DNA of 35,242 nt from a bacterium (GCA_016781525.1 JADDQE010000195.1:1-35242), one strand, 5' to 3'; numbered from the stretch's first letter, positions 17,856 through 26,470 are shown. A program made the numbers and translations. The notes: a model not told the origin generated them from the sequence alone.

Positions 17856-17885
17856 TTGGCATTCCCGAAAGAGACGCGGTACAAT
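17856..17885 (+). promoter_or_regulatory. Promoter of the fmdB-like gene
   Basis: TTGGCA (17856-17861) and TACAAT (17880-17885) are 18 bases apart, each 5/6 to consensus. The start would be near 17892, leaving a leader of about 38 bases with GGAGG at 17913-17917. Confidence 0.65.
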
Positions 17886-17929
17886 GATTAATCATAGCCT
17901 GATCGTCATGGTGGAGGTCCCCACGCGAT

Positions 17930-18256
17930 ATGCCTACGTACGTCTACGGCTGCGATGCCTGTGGGCATCGCTTTGAGCAATTTCAGAAATTTTCGGATGA
18001 TCCAATTCGGGTCTGTCCAAATTGTCAAGGCGCTGTGCGGCGGATATTCCAGCCAGCTGGGATTGTATTTAAGGGCTCGGGATGGCACGTCACCGACTAC
18101 AAACGCGCGAGCAATGGCGGGGGCGAGTCCGCAAAGAGCGAAGGTCAGTCAGCCTCAACGGAGACGACCAAGGACGAGACAAAGGCCGCGGAGCCAGCTC
18201 CGGCCTCGACCGCCAGCCCTAACGACACGGCCAAGCCCGTGAAAGCATCGTCTTAA
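17930..18256 (+). CDS. FmdB-family zinc ribbon protein
   Basis: This 108-residue protein has the small FmdB/CxxC zinc ribbon at its N-terminus: MPTYVYGCDACGHRFEQ with Cys8 and Cys11, then VCPNCQG supplying the second pair, and the following GIVFKGSGWHVTDY typical of the family. These four cysteines should bind one zinc. The last 50 residues are a low-complexity Ser/Thr/Ala/Glu/Lys/Pro tail, probably disordered. The biochemical role of the family is not firmly known; it was named after a putative regulator of a formamidase operon. It has its own promoter, and is the first of a run of plus-strand housekeeping genes. GGAGG lies 12 bases before the ATG, slightly far. Confidence 0.93.
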   Translation: MPTYVYGCDACGHRFEQFQKFSDDPIRVCPNCQGAVRRIFQPAGIVFKGSGWHVTDYKRASNGGGESAKSEGQSASTETTKDETKAAEPAPASTASPNDTAKPVKASS

Positions 18257-18367
18257 CGATTGTGACGACTGTGAAGCATAGCCAGCACAAGCCGGATCTT
18301 CCTCTGCCTTCCCTGGAACAGAACAGGGCGTCCTCCAGACGCGGGAGCATGAGCTGCGTGTGTCGTT

Positions 18368-18393
18368 CGGGGTGTCGCGTTTGCGGCACCCCG
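18368..18393 (+). promoter_or_regulatory. Strong hairpin in the fmdB-cysE gap
   Basis: An 11-bp stem (18368-18378 with 18383-18393, one G-U pair) closed by the loop GTTT lies 64 bases before the cysE start codon. No T tract follows, so it is either a weak terminator of the fmdB-like gene or a folded element in the cysE leader. I looked for a T-box motif and did not find one. Confidence 0.5.
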
Positions 18394-18457
18394 CAACTAC
18401 GCTAGCTTGCAGCACCGTGTGAACGTCGCCGGTTCTGCCCCGATGGGAGGCGTTTTT

Positions 18458-19219
18458 ATGTCCAAGACAAGACGATGGTCGGTATTGCGGGAGGACGTTC
18501 GTGCGATTATGCACACCGATCCGGCCGCACGTAATATTTTCGAAGTCCTGCTGTACCCGGGTCTCCACGCGATCGTGTTCCATCGCGTTGCTCACCATCT
18601 GTGGCGGGCCGGGCTCCCGTTCGTCCCGCGGCTGTTGTCGCAGGTCGCCCGCTTCTTCACCGGAATCGAAATACATCCGGGTGCGCGGATCGGTCGAGGC
18701 TTCTTTATCGATCACGGTATGGGCGTCGTGATCGGCGAGACAACCGAAATCGGCAACAATGTCACGCTGTACCAAGGCGTCACGCTGGGGGGTACCGGCA
18801 AGCAGGGCGGCAAACGCCACCCAACCTTGGGCGACCATGTTGTGGTTGGCGTCGGCGCGTCGGTGCTGGGCGCAATCACAGTTGGCCGCGGCGCTCGTAT
18901 CGGGGGTGGGGCGGTGGTGGTCAAGGACGTGCCTGCCTACAGCACCGCGATCGGCGTTCCCGCGCGCATTGTGGCGACGCATGACCCCGAAACCGGCACG
19001 TCGCGGCGCATGGAGCAGCTGCCCGACCCCGAGGGGGCGATGCTGAAATCACTGCACGACAAGGTGTTGGAGCTCGAAGCCCGGATCGTGGAGCTGGAAG
19101 ACGAGCTGGAAGGGCACCATGCCCATCATCATGACCACCATGGGCTGCCCGAGTCACTCTTTGCTGCGCTCAACGGCAACGACAACGGCTACCATGGCGG
19201 GCCGGGCTGGGGCATCTAA
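18458..19219 (+). CDS. cysE: Serine O-acetyltransferase
   Basis: This 253-residue cytoplasmic enzyme transfers acetyl from acetyl-CoA to L-serine, the first committed step of cysteine synthesis. After a helical N-terminal part ([12 protein letters not shown]) comes a left-handed beta-helix of hexapeptide repeats, starting [19 protein letters not shown] and containing [20 protein letters not shown] and the active-site region [18 protein letters not shown]. The CysE signature is complete. A coiled-coil-like tail ([20 protein letters not shown]) and then a His-rich patch [11 protein letters not shown] are extensions beyond the catalytic core; the patch may bind metal. I chose the ATG at 18458 because GGGAGG lies seven bases upstream; the longer frame from 18407 has no such site. 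It lies next to cysS, an arrangement also known in Bacillus. Confidence 0.95.
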   Translation: MSKTRRWSVLREDVRAIMHTDPAARNIFEVLLYPGLHAIVFHRVAHHLWRAGLPFVPRLLSQVARFFTGIEIHPGARIGRGFFIDHGMGVVIGETTEIGNNVTLYQGVTLGGTGKQGGKRHPTLGDHVVVGVGASVLGAITVGRGARIGGGAVVVKDVPAYSTAIGVPARIVATHDPETGTSRRMEQLPDPEGAMLKSLHDKVLELEARIVELEDELEGHHAHHHDHHGLPESLFAALNGNDNGYHGGPGWGI

Positions 19220-19312
19220 AGCAAAGCGTATCATCCAGGGGAACAACCGATTACGACCAGTTCGCGTTTGATGAGTATTTGTTGCTGCAGGTGTGCTGGT
19301 TGAGGTACTGAT

Positions 19313-20722
19313 ATGGCCCTACAAATTTTTAACACATTGACTGGCGTCGTCGAGCCCTTTGAAACGCTGGAGCCTGAGCGTGTCAAGATGTATGTGTGCG
19401 GCCCGACCGTGTATAACACCGCGCATATCGGCCACGCGATGTCGGCGCTGGTCTTCGACATCATTCGACGCTACCTCGAGTATCGCGGCTATAGCGTCCA
19501 GCACGTTCAAAACTTCACGGATGTCGACGACAAGATCATTCAGCGGGCTAACGAGGAAGGCCGCGATCCGCTTGCGCTTGCCGAGGGGTACATCGCCGAG
19601 TGGCACCGGCATGTTCAAGATTTAAACCTGCTGCCGGCGACGGCCTACCCACGCGCCACTACGACCATGAACGAGATCATCGCGCTGATCGGCACGTTGA
19701 TCGAACGTGGGCACGCCTATGCCGCCGACGGCGATGTGTATTTTCGGGTCCGCACCGACGCCGACTACGGTAAGCTCTCGCACCGCAGCGTCGACTCGAT
19801 GCGCTCGGGCGCACGAATCGCCCCCGACGAGCGCAAGGAAGACCCGCTCGACTTCGCCCTGTGGAAGGGCGCCAAGCCCGACGAGCCCGCCTGGGAGAGC
19901 CCATGGGGTGGGGGGCGGCCGGGCTGGCATATCGAGTGCTCGGCAATGATCTTCAAGGAGCTGGGTCAGCGCATCGATATTCACGGCGGCGGCAACGACC
20001 TAATCTTCCCGCATCACGAAAATGAGATCGCCCAGAGCGAGAGCGCGACGGAGCAGTCGTTTGCCCGTTATTGGGTCCACAACGGTATGCTGCAGATGCG
20101 CTCGTCCGCCGGCGTGATCGAAAAGATGTCCAAGTCGCTTGGCAACTTCGTGACCATCGACGATTTTCTGGCGGAGCATCCGGCGGATGTATTGCGCCTG
20201 ATGGTGCTTGGCTCGCCGTACCGCGCGCCACTGGTCTATGACGCGGGCACGCTGGCCGAGAATGAGCGCAAGCTCGAGCGGTTGATGAGCGCCCTGCGGC
20301 CTGCAGCCGGCACCACCGCAAGCGGCCCGGCGGTCGAGGGGCTAGAGGCTGCGCTGCGCCAAGCGCGTGACAGCTTTGAAACCGCCATGGACAACGACTT
20401 CAATGGCCCGGGAGCGACAGCTGCGCTCTTCGAGATGGTTCGAGCGATTAATACCGCGCGCGATGCAGGCGTGGGCGGTCCACCCTTTGATGCCGTCCAG
20501 GCGACATTCCGGAACATCACGGGAGTGCTGGGTCTGCAGCTGGAAGCCCAGGCAGCGGGCGCGGAGGAAGTCGGGCCGTTTATCGAGCTGTTGATCAAGA
20601 CGCGTGCCGACTTACGTAAAGCGAAGCAGTTTGCCCTTGCCGACCAGGTGCGCAACGAGCTTGCCGCGCTTGGCGTGATTCTAGAAGATTCACCGCAGGG
20701 CACCACCTGGCGTTGGAAATAG
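19313..20722 (+). CDS. cysS: Cysteinyl-tRNA synthetase
   Basis: This 469-residue class I synthetase charges tRNA-Cys with cysteine. It has the HIGH motif at 38-41 ([10 protein letters not shown]), the KMSKS motif at 271-275 (EKMSKSLGN), and the four zinc ligands that select cysteine at the positions known from E. coli: Cys29, Cys209 (WHIECSAM), His234 and Glu238 (FPHHENE). The C-terminal helical anticodon-binding part is present, so it is full length. GAGG lies eight bases before the ATG. It follows cysE by 93 bases without a clear terminator between them, so the two may be co-transcribed. A heptamer inverted-repeat element lies directly after its stop codon. Confidence 0.98.
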   Translation: MALQIFNTLTGVVEPFETLEPERVKMYVCGPTVYNTAHIGHAMSALVFDIIRRYLEYRGYSVQHVQNFTDVDDKIIQRANEEGRDPLALAEGYIAEWHRHVQDLNLLPATAYPRATTTMNEIIALIGTLIERGHAYAADGDVYFRVRTDADYGKLSHRSVDSMRSGARIAPDERKEDPLDFALWKGAKPDEPAWESPWGGGRPGWHIECSAMIFKELGQRIDIHGGGNDLIFPHHENEIAQSESATEQSFARYWVHNGMLQMRSSAGVIEKMSKSLGNFVTIDDFLAEHPADVLRLMVLGSPYRAPLVYDAGTLAENERKLERLMSALRPAAGTTASGPAVEGLEAALRQARDSFETAMDNDFNGPGATAALFEMVRAINTARDAGVGGPPFDAVQATFRNITGVLGLQLEAQAAGAEEVGPFIELLIKTRADLRKAKQFALADQVRNELAALGVILEDSPQGTTWRWK

Positions 20723-20800
20723 CTGCTAGGGGCTAGAGGCTGGGGACTAGAGGACGGCAACACCGCGCTAGCCCCTAGTCACTAGCTTCTAGCCTCTCAG
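20723..20800. repeat. Heptamer-built inverted-repeat element between cysS and prmA
   Basis: Directly after the cysS stop codon come five consecutive 7-base units (20723-20757: CTGCTAG, GGGCTAG, AGGCTGG, GGACTAG, AGGACGG). After eight other bases come five more units of the opposite sense (20766-20800: CGCTAGC, CCCTAGT, CACTAGC, TTCTAGC, CTCTCAG). The two arrays are imperfect inverted repeats, with 16 of 19 bases pairing over the best stretch. The transcript would fold into a long hairpin that could end cysS transcription or protect the mRNA 3' end. Similar 7-base periodicity occurs in three other gaps of this window. Confidence 0.8.
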
Positions 20801-20806
20801 GATTGT

Positions 20807-21796
20807 ATGAGCTGGCTAGAGCTAAGCGTCGAGATCGATCAAGAGGCGGTCGAGTCGGTAACGGAGCTGTTCGCGCAGGTGGGCTACAACGGCGGCGTCG
20901 CGATCGACCAGCCGTTCATTGGCTCGCCCGACGGGCCAGAGTACACCATTGATTCTAGCCGACCTGTGGTCGTGCGGACTTACGTACCCCTCGACGATCA
21001 GGCCGAGGAAGCGCGAGCCCAGCTGGAACAGGGGCTATGGGCACTCGGCATGATGCGGCCTGTGGGTGAGCTACAGGTCAAGCAGATCGCCGAGGAAGAT
21101 TGGGCCAACGCGTGGAAAGCGCATTATCCGATCAGGCGCATCGGGCAGCGCTTTGTGATCGTGCCGTCGTGGCTCGAGTATGCGGCACAGCCAGACGACG
21201 TTGTCTTGAATCTCGACCCGGGCATGGCGTTCGGAACCGGCTTGCACCCGACGACACAGCTCTGCTTGCTGCTGCTTGAGCGCTACGCCGGCCCAAACGT
21301 GCGGACGCTCGACTTGGGCTGTGGCTCCGGCATCCTCGCGATTGGCGCCGCCAAGCTCGGAGCGCAGCCGGTGCTGGCCATCGACAACGACCCGATCGCG
21401 GTGCAGGCGACACTGGAAAATGTTGAGCGCAACGCCGTCGCGGAGCGCGTCACAACCGTGGAGGGTAGCCTCGGGCCAGGCGCGACGCTTGGGCACTGGC
21501 TGGGCAGCGATTGGGCCCTCAAGCAGCGCCTGGCGAGCGGCAGTAGCGGACCTATCGCCTTTGAGCCCGACGCGGAGTTCGACCTGATCGTCGCGAATAT
21601 TCTGGCAAATGTCCACGTGCTGCTGGCACCCTATCTACAACGTGCGCTTAAGCCCGGCGGAACGCTCGTCACGTCCGGCATCATCGCGGATCGCGAGGCC
21701 GATGTCGTCCAAGCATTTTCCGAGGCGGGCTTGCTACAGATTGAGCGCCTCCAAGAGGGTGACTGGGTAGCACTGGTACACCGACGGCAGGAGTAA
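20807..21796 (+). CDS. prmA: Ribosomal protein L11 methyltransferase
   Basis: This 329-residue enzyme methylates ribosomal protein L11 with S-adenosylmethionine. The N-terminal domain starts [20 protein letters not shown], the usual substrate-recognition domain. The linker has [12 protein letters not shown], and the catalytic domain shows [19 protein letters not shown], the SAM-binding loop [18 protein letters not shown] (from about residue 168) and VANILANV, all family signatures. An insertion of about 25 residues ([16 protein letters not shown] and on) before the VANIL motif makes it slightly longer than E. coli PrmA. No good ribosome site is visible before the ATG, because the heptamer element ends only six bases upstream. 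It is followed by rsmE, another ribosome methyltransferase gene. Confidence 0.96.
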   Translation: MSWLELSVEIDQEAVESVTELFAQVGYNGGVAIDQPFIGSPDGPEYTIDSSRPVVVRTYVPLDDQAEEARAQLEQGLWALGMMRPVGELQVKQIAEEDWANAWKAHYPIRRIGQRFVIVPSWLEYAAQPDDVVLNLDPGMAFGTGLHPTTQLCLLLLERYAGPNVRTLDLGCGSGILAIGAAKLGAQPVLAIDNDPIAVQATLENVERNAVAERVTTVEGSLGPGATLGHWLGSDWALKQRLASGSSGPIAFEPDAEFDLIVANILANVHVLLAPYLQRALKPGGTLVTSGIIADREADVVQAFSEAGLLQIERLQEGDWVALVHRRQE

Positions 21797-21876
21797 GTGC
21801 CGGCTTAGCTGGGAACACCGCGCCTTGACCATCATCAGATTTCGTGACATTCGAGAGCAGCTACCAGGGAGCGACC

Positions 21877-22698
21877 ATGGCCAAGCGTCGCCAACGAGCA
21901 GGGGAGCCACGCCGCAAGTCGCAGGCCGACAGCAATACCTACCGGTTCTTTGTGCCGCCCGAAACGCTGCAGGGCCGTGCGGCACACATCGAAGAGCCCG
22001 GGCTGGTTCACCAGCTGACGAGCGTGCTCCGGCTTCAGCCGGGTGACCAGATCACGCTGCTTGACAACAGCGGGTGGGAGTACGCCGTGACGTTGGAAGC
22101 GGTCGGACGCGCCGAGCTGAATGGCACCATCACCGGTAAGACACTGACGGCAACCGAGCCACAGTTCAAGCTCTCCCTGTATGTTGCGCTGCTGCGAGGG
22201 GAGCGCTTCGAATGGGTACTGCAAAAGGCGACCGAGCTCGGCGTGTGCGCCTTTGTGCCAGTGGTATGTCAGCGCAGCGTTGTCGACGATATCGCGGATA
22301 TTGGACAGGCGAAGGTTGAGCGTTGGGAGCGGATCATCCGCGAGGCCGCTGAGCAATCACGCCGTGGTAAGCTGCCCAAGCTGCGACCGGCGATGCTCTT
22401 CGACGCAGCCTGTGAGCACGCCGTCCGCCGATCGCGCGCCTTTGTGCTTTGGGAAGGCAGCGGAGCCCAGAGCTTGCGCTCGCTGCTGCGACAACCTGCC
22501 GCTCAACCGCCCGAGTACGCGCCTTTTTCCACCTCACTCTTTACTGGACCCGAGGGCGGCTTTACAGAAAGCGAGCTTGCAACTGCCGCCATGTATCGCA
22601 TTGCCTTAGCGTCCCTTGGCCCGCGCACACTGCGGGCAGAGACCGCCCCGATCGCCGCCGCCGCCGCCGTGCTCTTTGAGCATGGCGACCTTGATTAG
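21877..22698 (+). CDS. rsmE: 16S rRNA m3U1498 methyltransferase
   Basis: This 273-residue SPOUT-class enzyme N3-methylates U1498 of 16S rRNA. The PUA-like N-terminal part begins with YRFFVPP after a basic extension of about 18 residues (MAKRRQRAGEPRRK), which is not part of the core and may add RNA contacts. The catalytic part has RFEWVLQKATELGV, EAAEQSRRG, the motif GPEGGFTESE, and the knot signature LGPRTLRAETA. I use the ATG at 21877 with AGGGAG six bases upstream; the frame extends to a GTG at 21844 but has no ribosome site there. It follows prmA by 80 bases, a common pairing in bacteria. Confidence 0.96.
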   Translation: MAKRRQRAGEPRRKSQADSNTYRFFVPPETLQGRAAHIEEPGLVHQLTSVLRLQPGDQITLLDNSGWEYAVTLEAVGRAELNGTITGKTLTATEPQFKLSLYVALLRGERFEWVLQKATELGVCAFVPVVCQRSVVDDIADIGQAKVERWERIIREAAEQSRRGKLPKLRPAMLFDAACEHAVRRSRAFVLWEGSGAQSLRSLLRQPAAQPPEYAPFSTSLFTGPEGGFTESELATAAMYRIALASLGPRTLRAETAPIAAAAAVLFEHGDLD

Positions 22699-22771
22699 TG
22701 AGGCTAGCGGCTAGCTTGAAGGATAAGCAAAGCTACGGCCTGCTTATCCCCTGTTCCTAGCCGTTAGCACT
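22699..22771. repeat. Inverted-repeat element between rsmE and ctpA
   Basis: An imperfect inverted repeat (left arm 22699-22729, right arm 22741-22771) starts right after the rsmE stop codon and fills most of the gap to ctpA. Both ends are built of GGCTAG/CTAGCC-type units with the same flavour as the element at 20723-20800, and the inner arms ATAAGCA/TGCTTAT pair exactly. It probably forms a transcript hairpin. Confidence 0.7.
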
Positions 22772-22783
22772 GACGGAGCTAGC

Positions 22784-24169
22784 ATGATCAAGACATCACG
22801 CGCGCTGGTACTGGGCGCGCTAGTTTCGGCAATCGTCGCCTGTATCACGTTTATCGGCGGCGTCGCGGTTGCCCTACGCTGGGGCTCAGAGCTCCCGCTT
22901 GTCGCCACGCTCGCTCCGCCGCCAGCCGCACGCGCGACGCCTGCAAGCGCCGCGGACGACTTCAAGGTTTTCTGGGAGGTCTGGCAGCTGGTCGACCAGC
23001 AGTTCTACCATAAGGAGCCGCTGGACTACAAAAAGATGACCTACGGCGCGATCACCGGAATGCTCAAATCGCTCGGCGATGATTACACGGGTTTCGACGA
23101 GCCGGCGAACGCCGCGCAGCGCCAAGAGCGCTTGTCTGGACAGTTCGAGGGCATTGGAGCGTATGTCGAATACAAGGACGGAAAGCTGCTGATCGTCTCG
23201 CCGATCGAGGAGTCGCCGGCCGAAAAAGCGGGCATTCTGGCGGGCGACCAGGTGCTGAAGGTCGACGGCAAGGAGCTGCCGCCAGAGCTTGACGACGTAG
23301 ATCCAAACGAAGCGGCCAGTAAGGCAGCCGGCATCATTCGCGGCCCCAAAGGCTCGACCGTGACACTAACTATCTTCCGGGCGACGACTAACGAGACGCA
23401 CGACATTGCGATCGTTCGCGACGCGATCCCGCTGATCAGCGTACGGGCCAAGATGGTCAAGGGAAACGTCGGCTATATCCAGGTTAGTGAGTTCAAAGAA
23501 ACGACAACAGCTGAGCTTGATCAAGCGCTGACCACGGTACTCGAGGAAAAGCCAGCAGGAATCATCCTCGATCTGCGCAACAACCCGGGTGGCTATCTGC
23601 ACACGGCGCGGGAGATGCTTGGTCGCTTCCTCCCCGATGGTATCGCGCTTAAGGAAGAGTTCAGCGACGGGTCGATTACCGATTTGAGCATTACCAACGA
23701 TGGGAACCCGACCCGTGCACTTGAGGTGCCGATGGTTGTACTGACCAATGCGGGATCGGCAAGCGCCTCGGAGATTGTCGCGGGCGCCCTACGCGACCAC
23801 AAGCGCGCGACGCTGGTGGGTGAGAAGACCTACGGCAAAGGTTCGGTCCAGGTAATCAAGGAGCTTAGCGACAAATCATCGGCGCGCATCACGATTGCAC
23901 GCTGGCTCACGCCGAGCGGTGCTGAGATTCATCAGAAGGGTATAGAGCCGGATATCTACGTGCCGTTCCTTCAGGAGGAGCAATACCGCGTCGAGCTACC
24001 ACAGCGCCGCCCGATCGACCCCGCTAACGTCGATGACTCGCAGCTTTGGTGGGCAATCCAGGTGCTGACATCCGGGGAGCAGCCAGCGTTCCCGACACCA
24101 ACCGTAACAGCAACTGCCGGCGAAGCTATGGCGCCCGCTCCAACCCCGACTTCCTCGCCAACACCGTGA
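22784..24169 (+). CDS. ctpA: C-terminal processing peptidase (S41)
   Basis: This 461-residue protein is a membrane-anchored, extracytoplasmic serine protease that trims or degrades proteins from their C-termini. An N-terminal anchor or signal helix (about 7-33) is followed by the helical cap domain, a PDZ domain (IGAYVEYKDGKLLIVSPIEE, with EKAGILAGDQVLKVDG) and the catalytic domain. The catalytic dyad is Ser327 in GSASASE and Lys352 in TYGKG, 25 residues apart as in plant and algal CtpA. GIILDLRNNPGGYL is the conserved support motif. The last 45 residues are rich in Pro, Thr and Ala and probably disordered. The gene is last in the plus-strand run and faces the convergent comF-like gene. Confidence 0.96.
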   Translation: MIKTSRALVLGALVSAIVACITFIGGVAVALRWGSELPLVATLAPPPAARATPASAADDFKVFWEVWQLVDQQFYHKEPLDYKKMTYGAITGMLKSLGDDYTGFDEPANAAQRQERLSGQFEGIGAYVEYKDGKLLIVSPIEESPAEKAGILAGDQVLKVDGKELPPELDDVDPNEAASKAAGIIRGPKGSTVTLTIFRATTNETHDIAIVRDAIPLISVRAKMVKGNVGYIQVSEFKETTTAELDQALTTVLEEKPAGIILDLRNNPGGYLHTAREMLGRFLPDGIALKEEFSDGSITDLSITNDGNPTRALEVPMVVLTNAGSASASEIVAGALRDHKRATLVGEKTYGKGSVQVIKELSDKSSARITIARWLTPSGAEIHQKGIEPDIYVPFLQEEQYRVELPQRRPIDPANVDDSQLWWAIQVLTSGEQPAFPTPTVTATAGEAMAPAPTPTSSPTP

Positions 24170-24183
24170 TGCAGCGCCAAGCA

Positions 24184-24234
24184 GCGGCGCCCACCAAAGC
24201 TCCGCGTCACAGCAGGAGAGTAGCTGGGCGCCGC
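24184..24234. terminator. Inverted repeat between convergent ctpA and comF-like genes
   Basis: A perfect 10-bp inverted repeat (24184-24193 with 24225-24234) with a 31-base loop occupies the 80-base gap between two convergent genes. No T tract is present on either side. It may act as a two-way transcription stop, but the long loop makes this uncertain. Confidence 0.45.
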
Positions 24235-24249
24235 ATCTCTCGAAGATGC

Positions 24250-24915
24250 CTACAGGCCGCGCGCCAAAGCCACGGCATGAACTTCGCGTGAGCCGGCTGC
24301 CTGCAGGGCTTGCGCGACCGCCTCGACCGTGGCTCCGGTCGTCAGCACATCGTCGAGCACCATCACGCGCGCCGGTGGACGGAAGCTGCTCTGCCACCTA
24401 AAAGCCTGACGAACATTGTTGCGGCGCTCGGCGCGGTTCAAGCCCGCCTGCTGAGACGTGTAGCGAACCCGCACCATTTCATGGTCCAACAGCGGAACGC
24501 CCATCCGCTGTGCCAGGCGTTGCCCGAGCAACGCTGCTTGGTTGTAGCCCCGCTGCCGTAAACGATCCGGATGGAGCGGTACGGGCACGATCGCGTCGAC
24601 CGTGACTGGATAGCGCTCGTGGTAGCGCACGAGCAAATCACCGAGAGGCTCCGCAAGCCGCGGCTGATGATGGTACTTGAGAGCATGGATTGCCTCGCGC
24701 AGGGCTCCTTCAAAGAGATAGCCCGCAGCGCTTGAGGTGAGAAAGCGGCTCGCCAACCGCCGGTGCTGCTCACAATTATCCACGGGCGGCACGAGGCGAC
24801 ACGCGGCGTAGCATGGCGTACATAGCCAAGCACCCCGGCTCCGGCAACCGGCGCAGCGCGGCGGAAAAAACAAATCTAGGATTTGATCGAGCAGCGTATG
24901 CATATGTTCCAGCAT
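24250..24915 (-). CDS. ComF family protein (phosphoribosyltransferase-like, ComFC)
   Basis: This 221-residue cytoplasmic protein belongs to the ComF/ComFC/GntX family, which is needed for DNA uptake in naturally competent bacteria. The N-terminus has a zinc-finger-like cysteine set (PPRCAGCRSRGAWLCTPC). The rest is a type I phosphoribosyltransferase fold with YLFEGALREAIHALKYHH, VPVPLHPDRLRQRGYNQ and the PRPP-binding loop VMVLDDVLTTGAT. Full length for the family. The ATG at 24915 and one at 24903 both lack a strong ribosome site. A 12-bp inverted repeat brackets the start codon (24874-24941). Its partner comFA is not nearby. It stands alone, convergent with ctpA. Confidence 0.93.
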   Translation of the reverse strand: MLEHMHTLLDQILDLFFPPRCAGCRSRGAWLCTPCYAACRLVPPVDNCEQHRRLASRFLTSSAAGYLFEGALREAIHALKYHHQPRLAEPLGDLLVRYHERYPVTVDAIVPVPLHPDRLRQRGYNQAALLGQRLAQRMGVPLLDHEMVRVRYTSQQAGLNRAERRNNVRQAFRWQSSFRPPARVMVLDDVLTTGATVEAVAQALQAAGSREVHAVALARGL

Positions 24916-24941
24916 AGGCTAATCACGACCAAATCCTAGAT
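24874..24941. repeat. 12-bp inverted repeat around the comF-like start codon
   Basis: ATCTAGGATTTG at 24874-24885, inside the first codons of the gene, is exactly complementary in reverse to CAAATCCTAGAT at 24930-24941, upstream of it. The arms are 44 bases apart. The upstream arm overlaps a candidate -10 element, so it could be a paired operator. If transcription starts further upstream, it could be an RNA stem enclosing the start codon. Confidence 0.6.
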
Positions 24942-24961
24942 CCGGTGGTTCCGACCAGCAA
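24933..24961 (-). promoter_or_regulatory. Candidate promoter of the comF-like gene
   Basis: TTGCTG (24961-24956) and TAGGAT (24938-24933) on the minus strand are 17 bases apart. The matches are only moderate. The start would be near 24926, giving an 11-base leader. Confidence 0.4.
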
Positions 24962-24980
24962 TCACCGTTATGGCTTCAGC

Positions 24981-25781
24981 TTAGGCATACCGGCGTGGGG
25001 CCTCTGCGTAGCCTTGGCGCTGACGTTGCGACATATCGACCACGGCCCAAAGCACGAGTGTCACCAGCATCCACTGGAGTGGCTGCTGCAGCCGTACAAG
25101 TACGCCGACCGCGGCGCGCGCCTGCGGCACGTAGGCGTACAGCTGGTTCAGCAACGTAGTAGGCAGCGCAGCAATTTCAGCCAGCCACTGCTCCAGCCCA
25201 AGTTGGGCCGCGACCAAGCTGTACACCTGGCCGGCGTAGAACAGCGATACCAGCAGCAGCGCAGACGTCACAAAGTACACCGTGGCCACGACCCAGGGGC
25301 GAGGCCGTGCGGCAGCAACAGGTGGCGCTATCACCGGTGTCGGGGCCATCGCCGGCACTTCGGCTGCGCGCTGCGGCACGAGCGTCTGAAGCCGCGCCGA
25401 GAGATCGGCAGGCGCTTGGAGCACGAGCGCGTCACGCAGCACCACGTCGACCGGCGCCTGCACGCGGGACCGCTCGGCCTGTCGCTCAGGCACAAGCGCG
25501 CGTAGGCGGGCCGAGAGCTCTGCCGGTGCAAGTACCACCAGCTCGTCACGAACCACGGTCTCCAAGCGGCTACGACCCGGCGTCGATGTGTTCGGCAACG
25601 CTGCGAGCTGAGCACTTAACGTAGCAGGCGCGGATGCCACGAGCTCACCGCGGAGCACGCGATCGAGACGCGCCATGCGCGCAACATAGTTACTGCAGCG
25701 CGCGCAGCTCCCGATATGCGCTTGTACCGCCGCACTTGTCGGCTCGACATGCAAGTCGTCGCGCACTATCTGGCAATCCAT
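24981..25781 (-). CDS. Membrane anti-sigma factor with zinc-finger (zf-HC2) domain
   Basis: This 266-residue protein should hold the neighbouring ECF sigma factor inactive at the membrane. The N-terminus has the ZAS/zf-HC2 zinc site: Cys3, then His22-x3-Cys26-x2-Cys29 (HIGSCARC). Two hydrophobic helices follow later, near 163-185 and 235-251. Between the zinc domain and the first helix lie three copies of a 22-residue unit of the form V[LV]R(D/G)(E/A)LV..APA.LSA.L..LVP (43-64, 77-98, 114-135), about 34-37 residues apart, a feature I do not know from other anti-sigma factors. I use the ATG at 25781 instead of the GTG at 25790, which would overlap its ribosome site. It starts 14 bases after the sigma factor stop codon. 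Confidence 0.88.
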   Translation of the reverse strand: MDCQIVRDDLHVEPTSAAVQAHIGSCARCSNYVARMARLDRVLRGELVASAPATLSAQLAALPNTSTPGRSRLETVVRDELVVLAPAELSARLRALVPERQAERSRVQAPVDVVLRDALVLQAPADLSARLQTLVPQRAAEVPAMAPTPVIAPPVAAARPRPWVVATVYFVTSALLLVSLFYAGQVYSLVAAQLGLEQWLAEIAALPTTLLNQLYAYVPQARAAVGVLVRLQQPLQWMLVTLVLWAVVDMSQRQRQGYAEAPRRYA

Positions 25782-25795
25782 CGTCCTCACCTTCT

Positions 25796-26470
25796 CTACC
25801 GAGCTGCACCGAATGCAAAGCGCTGTTGAATATTTGCCGGCCTTGAGGACGCGACTGCTGGTGCGGCCACACGCTCGTGCGTAGAGCTGCTCTCATTATA
25901 CTCGTCCAGCAGCGTAGCTAGGCGCTCTTTGCCACGCCGTATATAGCTCTTGACTGTATTCAACGGCACATCCAAAATTTCGGCGATATCGGTGTATTTG
26001 AGATCGTCGAAGTAGTAGAGCGTCAACGACAGCCGATAATGCTCCTCCAACTGACCCAAGGCACGTCGAACCGCCACCCGCAGCTCGTTGTCGCCTAATG
26101 CGCGCAGCGGATCGGCCGCCCGATCGTCGTCCGCGATCATATCAACGGGATTGACCGCTTGCTCGGCGTCATCCTCAATTATGGGCGCTAGCTGCACCTG
26201 TCGGCCCCTACGACGCAGCTCATCTCGGCACAAATTGACCACCAGGCGGTACAGCCAGGTCGTAAAACGGCTCTCACCGCTGTACTGCGGCAGAACGCGC
26301 ATCAGCCGAATAAAGGCTTCTTGCGTCAAATCCGCCGCATCGTCGGGGTTGTGCAGCACGCTCATAGCAATGCTGTATACATAGTGCTGCTGCCCCATAA
26401 TGAGCTCAGTAAGTGCCTGCGGGTCGCCAGCCTGGGCCCTTTGCAAACAGTCAGCTGTTGGCTCGGCCAC
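25796..26470 (-). CDS. ECF-type RNA polymerase sigma factor
   Basis: This 224-residue sigma factor of the extracytoplasmic-function group has region 2 (ALTELIMGQQHYVYSIAMSV, then DAADLTQEAFIRLMRVLPQY and FTTWLYRLVVNLCRDELRRR) and region 4 (LEEHYRLSLTLYYFDDLKYT, then DIAEILDVPLNTVKSYIRRG). The DLTQEAF motif contacts the core polymerase, and region 4 is the helix-turn-helix that reads the -35. A linker of about 40 acidic residues separates them. It starts with GTG at 26470, with GGAG seven bases upstream. It is the first gene of a two-gene unit with its membrane anti-sigma factor. An ECF-like promoter lies 40-70 bases upstream, which would make it self-activated. Confidence 0.96.
   Translation of the reverse strand: MAEPTADCLQRAQAGDPQALTELIMGQQHYVYSIAMSVLHNPDDAADLTQEAFIRLMRVLPQYSGESRFTTWLYRLVVNLCRDELRRRGRQVQLAPIIEDDAEQAVNPVDMIADDDRAADPLRALGDNELRVAVRRALGQLEEHYRLSLTLYYFDDLKYTDIAEILDVPLNTVKSYIRRGKERLATLLDEYNESSSTHERVAAPAVASSRPANIQQRFAFGAAR

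Noticed and set aside
18257..18457. T-box riboswitch for cysteine before cysE/cysS
   Set aside because: No convincing TGGNACCGCG motif or specifier stem was found; AGCACCGTG near 18411 is only a partial match.
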